From an uncultured Candidatus Melainabacteria bacterium (lineage in GTDB: Bacteria > Cyanobacteriota > Vampirovibrionia > LMEP-6097): a stretch of DNA of 11,836 nucleotides. The notes below the pieces were generated by a model. It had not been told where the DNA came from, did not search any database, and was given only the letters and a program-made list of their open reading frames with translations. The DNA lies in contig CALBDR010000424.1 in NCBI GenBank assembly GCA_937927525.1, positions 1-11,836 on the forward strand, read 5' to 3'. Each line of letters starts with the position of its first letter. The first letter of the stretch is position 1. The translations under genes and the position numbers were made by a program. Shown here piece by piece: positions 6,221 through 11,836 of the stretch.

Positions 6221-7834
6221 TTAGGATTGTTTAAATCCTTTGACTTTAGGCTTTTGTCCTTTCTTCGTTTTGCTTGCCGTTTTCTTAAGACTGAACTTAG
6301 GGTCCATTTGTTCCATCATTTTTTTTTGTTTTTTATTTAATCCCATATTTTGGATTAATTGCATCGGATCCATCATGTTCTGCATAGAACCTAAGTCCAT
6401 GCCAGCAGCTGGATTCAAAGAATTAGCAGGTGAAGTATCAGCAGTTCCCCCACCTTGGAACATTTGCATCATTGGCATAATCGATTTAAACATTTGACTC
6501 ATTTTATTGAACTCAGAAACCATTTGATCTACAGTTCCGGCCTCTAAACCCGAACCTTTAGCTATTCTCTGCTTACGTGACCTTGCAGTAGCATCTGAAT
6601 ACAATAAAATCGGATTCAGCTTCTCTTTTTTAGTCATACTTGAAATCGCAGATTTGAACCTTGCCATTTTCGTTTTACTCTGCTCTAGTAAATCATCTTG
6701 CTGCGATGAATTTAAGCCCATCTGCTTCATCAGCGAGCCCATTCCCATCATCTTCACGATAGAGCCCATATCACCTATCTTGTTCATCATGTTCTGAGCG
6801 GTAAGGAAAGTATCATAGTTAAAGTTTCCTTTCATTAACTCAGCTTCTAAACGCTTAGACTCTTCTTCTTCTATTTTTCTTTGGGCTTGTTCTACTAAAC
6901 TCAGAACATCCCCCATGCCGAGAATTCTTTTTGCGATTCTCTGTGGATAAAAGTTTTCAAGATCATCTAATTTCTCACCTACTGACGCGAGTTTAATAGG
7001 TTTTTTAATCGCTTCAGCTATGGAGAGCGCGGCCCCGCCGCGCGTATCACTATCAAGCTTAGAAAGAATTACTCCAGAAACTCCAATTTGCATATCGAAA
7101 GCTTTAGAAACATTAGCGGCTTCTTGACCGATCAGTGAGTCTACGACTAAAAGTTTTTCTTTAGGCTTAACTAGTTTTTCGAAAAGTAAAAGCTGAGCCA
7201 TTAAATCATTATCTAGCTGTAATCTACCAGCAGTATCATAGATAACTAAATCTATTTCTTTCTCTTTAATCTGTTCCTGAGCAAGCTTGGCAACTTGGAG
7301 TAAATCTTGTGTCTCAGGAATCTGAAGAAAATCTACGCCCGCATCTCCAGCTAAAATCTCTAACTGCCTAATCGCAGCCGGTCTTTGCAAATCACAGGGC
7401 ACTAAAAGAACTTTAAAACCCTCTTCTTTCATTCTTGCTGCCAGCTTTCCAGCAGATGTAGTTTTACCTGAACCTTGAAGTCCAAGTAACATAATCGAAT
7501 TTAATTCGCCTTTTTTAACATTAATATTAAGTTCTGTAGAAATTTCTTTCTCTTCAGCTTGATTAGGATCTCCTCCTAAAATCTCGATTAATGAATCATT
7601 GATAATTTTTACAAACTGCTCACCAGGCTTAACTCCACGCAGGACTTTTTCACCACGTGCTTCTTCTTCGACACGAGAAATAAATAATTTAACCGCACTT
7701 AAACTAACATCAGCTTCTAAAAGAGCTTTTCTAATATCCTGAATCGTAGAATCAATATTTTCTTCAGTGATTTTGCTCTGACCACTAAGAAACTGTATGC
7801 TATCTTGTAATTTATCGGTTAGTAGGTTAAACAT
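6221..7834 (-). CDS. ffh: Signal recognition particle GTPase Ffh (SRP54)
   Basis: The protein part of the signal recognition particle. It binds signal peptides and SRP RNA and brings ribosomes to the membrane through FtsY. All three domains are present in 537 residues: the N helical bundle (1-about 105), the G domain with P-loop GLQGSGKTT (118-126), CDLQRPAA (147-154), DTAGR (200-204), SKLD (258-261, usually TKLD), the closing GEKLDDLENF (286-295) and RILGMGDVLSLVE (303-315), and the M domain from about 320. In the M domain SRKQRIAKGSG (419-429) is the RNA-binding motif, flanked by many methionines. The tail is longer than usual: a Met/Gly/Ser stretch (about 450-510) and a Lys-rich end (about 512-535). 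Within the G domain the usual TGQDA reads IGQEA. TAGGT lies just before the ATG. ftsZ begins 46 bp downstream on the same strand. Confidence 0.97.
   Translation of the reverse strand: MFNLLTDKLQDSIQFLSGQSKITEENIDSTIQDIRKALLEADVSLSAVKLFISRVEEEARGEKVLRGVKPGEQFVKIINDSLIEILGGDPNQAEEKEISTELNINVKKGELNSIMLLGLQGSGKTTSAGKLAARMKEEGFKVLLVPCDLQRPAAIRQLEILAGDAGVDFLQIPETQDLLQVAKLAQEQIKEKEIDLVIYDTAGRLQLDNDLMAQLLLFEKLVKPKEKLLVVDSLIGQEAANVSKAFDMQIGVSGVILSKLDSDTRGGAALSIAEAIKKPIKLASVGEKLDDLENFYPQRIAKRILGMGDVLSLVEQAQRKIEEEESKRLEAELMKGNFNYDTFLTAQNMMNKIGDMGSIVKMMGMGSLMKQMGLNSSQQDDLLEQSKTKMARFKSAISSMTKKEKLNPILLYSDATARSRKQRIAKGSGLEAGTVDQMVSEFNKMSQMFKSIMPMMQMFQGGGTADTSPANSLNPAAGMDLGSMQNMMDPMQLIQNMGLNKKQKKMMEQMDPKFSLKKTASKTKKGQKPKVKGFKQS
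6223..6239 (-). terminator. Weak hairpin at the end of ffh
   Basis: AGGATT (6223-6228) and AATCCT (6234-6239) pair around a five-base loop across the last codons of ffh. On the minus strand the hairpin is followed by the T-rich AATGTTTTGTTTG. The stem is AT-rich and the T-run is interrupted, so termination would be partial at best. Confidence 0.25.
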
Positions 7835-7854
7835 TGAACCTACTATTTTAGCAA

Positions 7855-8109
7855 ATGAGAATTTCTTTAATACTCGTACTCCTTCTCATTATTCCTACAA
7901 GCAATAGCTTGTTTGTAAACTGTATAGCTTTAGCGAAAAACGCCTATGAGTTTATCAGCTTAAAAAATAAAAAAAATGAATTACTTAGTAAAAAGGCAAA
8001 TTTAAAAGAAAGATTAAAGAATTACAATTCACATAGTTCCATAAAAAAAGTTATTAAGGAAGATATTCGTCTGATCGAAAAGAATGAGATTTTACTTAGA
8101 CTGCCTTAA
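7855..8109 (+). CDS. FtsB/DivIC-like septum formation protein (putative)
   Basis: A small 84-residue protein with the complete plan of the FtsB/DivIC family. It has an N-terminal membrane segment (residues about 3-26, LILVLLLIIP core), a Lys/Asn/Leu-rich coiled coil (about 34-60), and a C-terminal motif IKKVIKEDIRLIEKNEILLRLP. That motif lines up with the family pattern IExxARExLxxxxPGEixxRLP, although the usual PGE is KNE here. E. coli FtsB is 103 residues, so the length fits. These proteins sit at the division site with FtsL and FtsQ, and ftsZ lies less than 2 kb away. A TAG stop at 7849 makes the ATG at 7855 the first start. No SD is visible, but TACTAT lies eight bases upstream. It starts 20 bp from the oppositely oriented ffh and overlaps the end of the convergent gene by 14 bp. 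The call comes from motif memory, not a search. Confidence 0.58.
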   Translation: MRISLILVLLLIIPTSNSLFVNCIALAKNAYEFISLKNKKNELLSKKANLKERLKNYNSHSSIKKVIKEDIRLIEKNEILLRLP

Positions 8110-8419
8110 CTTCAGTAATATTGTAATTTTTATCATAATAATACTGAAGTCCCTTGCCATTAGGAAAAAGCAACTGCTTTTCAGTTTTATTTCCTGAAAA
8201 ATTCCTAGAAAAAATAACTAACATGTCTAAAAGATTAGTACTAGCAACGATGTTGCCTTTTGCACTTTCAGTAACTACGAATCTAGCACCCTTCTCCCCC
8301 ATTTTCAAATAACCTATCTTATTACCCTTCTCATCAGTGGTGTAAGAAGTGAAACATTCAGAGTTTGCCTTACCAGCAAAAATCTTTCTCATTATCAAAT
8401 CGGGTTTTCTTGTTTTCAT
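8096..8419 (-). CDS. Protein of unknown function
   Basis: I do not recognise this 107-residue protein. It is soluble and basic, with no signal peptide or membrane segment. The central part (about 30-75) alternates charged and apolar residues as in a small beta-rich domain (KGNKIGYLKMGEKGARFVV), followed by a short apolar stretch LLDMLVIF and an aromatic end (YYYDKNYNITEV). No catalytic or metal-binding pattern is evident. Starts at residue 1 or at Met10 are both possible, and neither has a convincing SD. The 3' end overlaps the FtsB-like gene tail-to-tail by 14 bp and contains a strong inverted repeat. The upstream 200-bp space is shared with the divergent nuoL. Proline-poor, even composition and an uninterrupted frame suggest a real gene. 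Confidence 0.55.
   Translation of the reverse strand: MKTRKPDLIMRKIFAGKANSECFTSYTTDEKGNKIGYLKMGEKGARFVVTESAKGNIVASTNLLDMLVIFSRNFSGNKTEKQLLFPNGKGLQYYYDKNYNITEVKAV
8109..8150. repeat. Near-perfect 14-bp inverted repeat at a convergent gene junction
   Basis: The arm at 8109-8122 (ACTTCAGTAATATT) and the arm at 8137-8150 pair at 13 of 14 positions, the outer nine without a break, with a 14-base loop. It begins on the last base of the FtsB-like stop codon and lies inside the final codons of the opposing gene. Neither strand has a T-run after it, so a classical terminator is not obvious. It could still form a 3'-end hairpin for either transcript. Confidence 0.5.
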
Positions 8420-8443
8420 AAAAATTGTGTAAAAAACTTTTTA

Positions 8444-8463
8444 AAGCTCAATATTCTGAGCTT
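8444..8463. promoter_or_regulatory. Palindromic hairpin in the nuoL upstream region
   Basis: AAGCTCA (8444-8450) and TGAGCTT (8457-8463) form a perfect 7-bp stem with a six-base loop. On the minus strand it is followed by TAAAAAGTTTTTT, giving it the look of an attenuator placed about 25 bases before the gene starting at 8419. It could equally be a protein-binding palindrome in the 200-bp space between two divergent genes. Confidence 0.35.
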
Positions 8464-8575
8464 GGCTTCAATTCAAAATAATTCTATTTAATGAAGATAT
8501 TTTATGTATTCCCTAAAAGTTTTAATGAAAAAATAGGTTTATTAGCCTATCCATGTAAAGCAAAAGCATTAAACT

Positions 8576-8604
8576 TTGTATTTTTCACTACTTTACTTTA
8601 CAAT
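8576..8604 (+). promoter_or_regulatory. Possible nuoL promoter
   Basis: TACAAT (8599-8604, five of six to TATAAT) lies 15 bases before the nuoL ATG. TTGTAT (8576-8581) is 17 bp upstream of it, with only three of six matches. Transcription would begin about 9 bases before the ATG, leaving no room for a normal ribosome site, and none is seen. Confidence 0.33.
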
Positions 8605-8619
8605 GTAATGTGACTAGTT

Positions 8620-10554
8620 ATGACTAACGTAGAAAATGCTTGGTTAATTGCTCTATACCCTCTCTTAAGTGCGGTGTTAATAATGTTTTTCACTCACAAG
8701 AGTAGAAAAATTTCGATGGGATTATCCATCGCAGCGGTAGCTATTGGCTTCATACATTCATTATTATTATTCTTTAATTTTCATGAGCACGAAGCATATG
8801 AGGCAAATTTCAATTGGATTAAAGCTGGTGATTTCCATTTAGAGATCGGTCTTTTAGTAGATCAGCTTGGTATCGGCATGCTCTTAACCGTTACTCTAGT
8901 AAGTCTCCTCGTCCAAATATATACTCATGGTTACATGGATGAAGATAAAGGTTACACCAGATTTTATTCTTACTTATCTCTTTTTACTTTCTCTATGTTA
9001 GGTCTAGTAATCTCTACTAACCTTTTCCAAATGTATTTCTTTTGGGAATTAGTAGGTGTTTGTAGTTTCCTATTAATCGGATTCTGGTGGCATAAGCCAA
9101 GCGCTGCTCATGCTTGTAAAAAAGCTTTCGTTACGAATAGGGTAGGTGACGCCGGTTTCTTAATCGGTCTTATTATGCTTTATGCATTCACTAAAGATTT
9201 CTGGTCTGTAGACATAGCGACTATGTCTTTCACTAAAATCCAAGAAGCTATTAACTTTGCTATCGCAAACAATGGTTTAGAAGTAGTTGGTTTAGTTTCT
9301 GTTACTACAATCGGAATTTTAATTTTCATGGGTGCTATGGCTAAATCAGCACAATTCCCATTACATATTTGGTTACCAGATGCGATGGAAGGTCCTACCC
9401 CGATCTCAGCTTTAATCCATGCAGCAACCATGGTTGCAGCTGGAGTTTACTTAATGGTAAGAGTATTCCCAATCTGTGAAATAACTGGTTCTGGAGCTTT
9501 ACCATTTATCGCTTGGATTGGTGGAATTACTGCAATATTTGCAGCTACTATCGCTCTTTCACAAAACGACATTAAAAAAGCACTTGCTTACTCAACATGT
9601 TCTCAGTTAGGTTACATGATTATGTCTGTAGGTCTAGGCGCGCCATACATTGCGATGTTCCACTTAATTACTCACGCGATGTTCAAAGCTATGCTTTTCT
9701 TAGGTTCAGGTTCAGTAATTTTAGGCTGTCACCACGAGCAGGATATGCGTGAAATGGGCGGACTTAGAAAATACATGCCGATAACAGCTATCACTTTTCT
9801 AATAGGTACTCTATCTATTTCAGGAATGCCATTCTTTAGTGGTTTCTGGTCTAAAGATATGATTATTGCTAAAGCCTACGAAGTTTCACCAGCACTATTC
9901 TGGATCGGAACTATAACTGCCTTATTAACAGCTTTCTATATGTTTAGAATTTACTTCAAAACATTTGAAGGTGAATACAGGGGTCACGCTCACCCTCACG
10001 AGCAACCACTTGCAGTTACTGCTCCACTTATGGTTTTAGCTATCCCTTCTGTAATCTTAGGTCTATGGGGTTCTCCATTAATGGACTATCCATTACTTAA
10101 ATACTTTGATCACCACTTCCACGCTCACGGAACAGGTTTAGATTTCTTCTTACATGAATTAACTTTACCTATGGGCTACTTACCTTTCTTAGCTTTTGTT
10201 TTCGGTACTTTAGGTGCTTACCTAATATATGTGAAAGGCATCACTATGCAAGATAAGGCTGTAAATGTTTACGTAAAAGAGAAATTCGTACCATTATACG
10301 AAGGTTCTGTTAACAAATGGTACATTGATGAAGCTTATGAATTCGTAATTTCACTATGCATGAGCTTTTTCAGAATTACTTGGAAATTCTTTGAAAGAGT
10401 AATTATCGAAGGCATTGTCATCAATGGTTTAGCTTGGAGAGGTTCTGAATTCGTCGGTGAAGTTCTAAAACTTACTCAGAGTGGAAAAGTGCAGAGTTAC
10501 ATTCTAATTATGTTCTTAGGGCTGATCGTTTCTTTGCTTATTTTTATGGTTTAA
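8620..10554 (+). CDS. nuoL: NADH-quinone oxidoreductase subunit L
   Basis: A 644-residue multi-pass inner-membrane protein, the distal antiporter-like proton-pumping subunit of respiratory complex I. The conserved core is visible: FFWELVGVCSFLLIGFWW (140-157) with Glu143, NRVGDAGFLIG (173-183), AKSAQFPLHIWLPDAMEGPTP (241-261) with Lys242, the broken-helix histidine in LIHAATMVAAGVYL (265-278), SQLGYMIMSVGLG (328-340), HAMFKAMLFLGSGSV (352-366) with Lys356, and FFSGFWSKDMI (405-415) with Lys411. The region after about 560 should be the long lateral helix and last membrane helix, so the protein is complete. A TGA stop just upstream fixes the ATG at 8620. In most genomes nuoL stands between nuoK and nuoM; here no other complex I gene flanks it, so it is on its own transcript or has moved. 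MrpA-type antiporters are longer and less similar. Confidence 0.95.
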   Translation: MTNVENAWLIALYPLLSAVLIMFFTHKSRKISMGLSIAAVAIGFIHSLLLFFNFHEHEAYEANFNWIKAGDFHLEIGLLVDQLGIGMLLTVTLVSLLVQIYTHGYMDEDKGYTRFYSYLSLFTFSMLGLVISTNLFQMYFFWELVGVCSFLLIGFWWHKPSAAHACKKAFVTNRVGDAGFLIGLIMLYAFTKDFWSVDIATMSFTKIQEAINFAIANNGLEVVGLVSVTTIGILIFMGAMAKSAQFPLHIWLPDAMEGPTPISALIHAATMVAAGVYLMVRVFPICEITGSGALPFIAWIGGITAIFAATIALSQNDIKKALAYSTCSQLGYMIMSVGLGAPYIAMFHLITHAMFKAMLFLGSGSVILGCHHEQDMREMGGLRKYMPITAITFLIGTLSISGMPFFSGFWSKDMIIAKAYEVSPALFWIGTITALLTAFYMFRIYFKTFEGEYRGHAHPHEQPLAVTAPLMVLAIPSVILGLWGSPLMDYPLLKYFDHHFHAHGTGLDFFLHELTLPMGYLPFLAFVFGTLGAYLIYVKGITMQDKAVNVYVKEKFVPLYEGSVNKWYIDEAYEFVISLCMSFFRITWKFFERVIIEGIVINGLAWRGSEFVGEVLKLTQSGKVQSYILIMFLGLIVSLLIFMV

Positions 10555-10561
10555 GCAAACC
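10548..10561. other. Shared stop tetranucleotide inside a small hairpin
   Basis: TTAA at 10551-10554 supplies TAA to nuoL on the plus strand (10552-10554) and TAA to the opposing gene (10551-10553). It sits inside GGTTT-AAGC-AAACC (10548-10561), a perfect 5-bp stem with a four-base loop. The convergent genes therefore overlap by four bases with no spacer or strong terminator. Confidence 0.5.
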
Positions 10562-11836
10562 TTTCATATGATGGAATATTTTGATACCAATCGAAAATTC
10601 CATCTATTCCAGTTTCATTCAAGTTAAGCAATCCTATAGTCTGGTCTAAATGATCAAAAGTTTCACCTAAAGCTGCAGTAAACTCTGGAAACCTTTGTTC
10701 AAAGAGAACAGGGTCTAGATAGTAACCTTCAAACATTTCTGCTAAAAATTCTTTTTCATTTGTGTTTGCATAGTCTAAATTAAAAAGTCCTTGGGCTGCA
10801 CCGTTATTAGCTCTTTCTCTAGATATTGCAATTGCATTATCAAATGTATTACTGTCTATATCACCAAATACACCATCAAGACTTCCATCAACTAATTTAT
10901 CACGTGCATGGGCAAATTCATGGGTTAAAACGATACTGTCCAAGGATTCTTCAGAAATCACAATAGTATTACGTCCTTGATAATGTAAATAAAAGCCACC
11001 TATACCCCACTGATCGCCATTAGGGTTATTACCTTTTATTTCATCTGCGACAGTGATATTTAATCCATTTTTCTCAATAGCCTGCATAAATTGTTCATCA
11101 TTACCAAATGCTAATAAAAACTTATCTACAATATTATTTTGAAGAGACTCATCTACCGGATCAGTCCCAACCAAGTCATCAAGTGTTGCATCATCAATAT
11201 CTAAAGAGCCTATACTACTAATATTAAAAGCTTCATTCATTCGACTAAATTTAGAGCCATCAGGGTCAACGATACTAGTATCCATATCTTCAAGTGATTG
11301 CAGGTTTTCAAATCTCATATCCGTATCAGAGATTCCAAAATCATCATCTTGATAAACTATTTCACCATTAACCACTTGACTATAAGAACCATCACTATTT
11401 ACTTGGTCATAATTTTTATTATCGATAATATAGAACCTTTCAAATTCAAGCCCATTTTCAAGAACACCCCCTATTATCAAACCGTTTTCCTGTCGATAGC
11501 TAGAAATACCCTCAGTAATAGATTTTCCCTGTTCTGGTATATGAGCATCTCCTTGTGTAGCTCTCGTTTCATCAATAAAATCAACCAATTCCTCTCTTGT
11601 AAGTAATTCCTCACCATCTTCAGATAAGAAGATGAAATTCTCAACACCACTTACAGTAGTTACATTATTCTCATCATGAGCATCCGTAACAATAATATTT
11701 CCAGAATCATCATAATCAATATAAAAATTATCAGATGAAGCTTCAAAAATAGCAGTATCATTCCCCTTACCACCTTTTAAAATATCATTTCCGATACCAC
11801 CTTTTAAAGTATCATTTCCGATACCACCTTTTAAAG
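10551..11836 (-). CDS. RTX-repeat protein with C-terminal lethal-factor-like zinc metallopeptidase domain (5' end outside the window)
   Basis: The frame is open from the stop to the right edge, so at least 427 residues are visible and the N-terminus is missing. A TTG at 11588 could be mistaken for a start but is internal. In order: RTX nonapeptides of the GGxGNDxLx type (11764-11836), a beta-rich joining module like those after RTX blocks in type I-secreted proteins (ending in TVSGVENFIFLSEDGEEL), an acidic linker, then a metallopeptidase-like region. Coding positions: HEFAH at 10908-10922 (two His ligands and the catalytic Glu), Tyr at 10770-10772, and Glu at 10749-10751 in YANTNEKEFLAEMF. 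Anthrax lethal factor has Tyr728 and Glu735 in the same spacing and a very similar NEAEFFAE context. It is probably a secreted, calcium-stabilised protease or toxin-like effector. No signal peptide can be seen because the start is outside. The peptidase fold is strongly suggested; the substrate is unknown. Confidence 0.8.
   Translation of the reverse strand, partial: LKGGIGNDTLKGGIGNDILKGGKGNDTAIFEASSDNFYIDYDDSGNIIVTDAHDENNVTTVSGVENFIFLSEDGEELLTREELVDFIDETRATQGDAHIPEQGKSITEGISSYRQENGLIIGGVLENGLEFERFYIIDNKNYDQVNSDGSYSQVVNGEIVYQDDDFGISDTDMRFENLQSLEDMDTSIVDPDGSKFSRMNEAFNISSIGSLDIDDATLDDLVGTDPVDESLQNNIVDKFLLAFGNDEQFMQAIEKNGLNITVADEIKGNNPNGDQWGIGGFYLHYQGRNTIVISEESLDSIVLTHEFAHARDKLVDGSLDGVFGDIDSNTFDNAIAISRERANNGAAQGLFNLDYANTNEKEFLAEMFEGYYLDPVLFEQRFPEFTAALGETFDHLDQTIGLLNLNETGIDGIFDWYQNIPSYERFA
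11764..11836 (-). repeat. Tandem 27-bp repeats encoding RTX nonapeptides
   Basis: Units at 11764-11790, 11791-11817 and 11818-11836 (cut by the edge). The second and third are identical over the 19 bases visible, and the first differs at three of 27 positions. Each encodes nine residues read as LKGGIGNDT or LKGGIGNDI, the calcium-binding RTX pattern. Near identity at the DNA level points to recent duplication, and the array probably continues past the edge. Confidence 0.85.

Noticed and set aside
8420..8619. An SRP RNA or tRNA gene in the space near ffh and before nuoL
   Set aside because: The AT-rich spacer shows neither a conserved SRP loop motif nor a cloverleaf, only a short palindrome and a possible promoter.
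9180..9431. A minus-strand frame inside nuoL
   Set aside because: It is antisense to the most conserved membrane core of NuoL and has no independent start signal.
8620..10554. An MrpA-type Na+/H+ antiporter or a CO2-uptake NdhF variant
   Set aside because: Length, the Glu143/Lys242/Lys411 contexts and the C-terminal extension fit NuoL of complex I better, although the lack of neighbours leaves some room.
10551..11588. A complete 345-residue gene starting with TTG at 11588
   Set aside because: The same frame continues without a stop to 11836 and encodes recognisable RTX repeats, so the TTG is internal.
11298..11606. A plus-strand frame of 102 codons opposite the RTX-peptidase gene
   Set aside because: It is rich in Ile, Thr and Asn with no pattern, and it lies antisense to a gene with clear domain motifs.
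11764..11836. CRISPR-like short tandem repeats
   Set aside because: The 27-bp units are contiguous with no spacers and encode RTX nonapeptides.

Overview
The window is AT-rich bacterial DNA, densely packed with mostly housekeeping genes. FtsZ carries a T7-loop region (residues 200-226) that reads very like cyanobacterial FtsZ, there are no photosynthesis genes, and a Nuo-type complex I subunit is present. I infer a non-photosynthetic relative of Cyanobacteria (Melainabacteria/Vampirovibrionia type). This rests on remembered family resemblance, not on a search.

Left block, minus strand (7834 down to 27). In transcription order: ffh (SRP GTPase), ftsZ (division tubulin), a Met8/CysG-N-like siroheme synthase domain, an overlapping cobA-type uroporphyrinogen-III methyltransferase, a RidA-family protein, a fold-type II PLP dehydratase/racemase, a coiled-coil protein with a possible LysM-like end, and a secreted protein of unknown function. 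The two siroheme genes overlap by 65 nt and together supply the activities of a fused CysG. The RidA/PLP-enzyme pair, 17 bp apart, fits an enamine-producing enzyme with its clean-up deaminase.

Middle (7835-8619). A short plus-strand gene starts only 20 bp from the ffh start and points the other way. Its layout (N-terminal membrane segment, coiled coil, basic/acidic tail ending in a FtsB/DivIC-type motif) suggests a septum-formation protein, here close to ftsZ. It overlaps tail-to-tail with a minus-strand gene of unknown function. A near-perfect 14-bp inverted repeat lies at that junction.

Right (8620-11836). A lone, full-length nuoL on the plus strand shares its stop tetranucleotide (TTAA) with a convergent minus-strand gene. 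That gene is open to the right edge of the window and continues beyond it. It encodes RTX nonapeptide repeats followed by a C-terminal zinc-metallopeptidase-like domain. The zinc-site layout (HEFAH, then Tyr-x6-Glu within an NEKEF context) closely resembles anthrax lethal factor (M34/ATLF). This is the most unusual item in the window.

Regulation. Several genes lack a clear Shine-Dalgarno sequence, and some have a -10-like hexamer 6-15 nt before the start codon, hinting at leaderless or very short leaders. A promoter-like pair (TTGACG-17-TAATAT) overlaps the first ftsZ start codon and favours the next ATG. No tRNA, rRNA, IS element, CRISPR array or recognised riboswitch was seen. No gene-free stretch exceeds about 200 bases.
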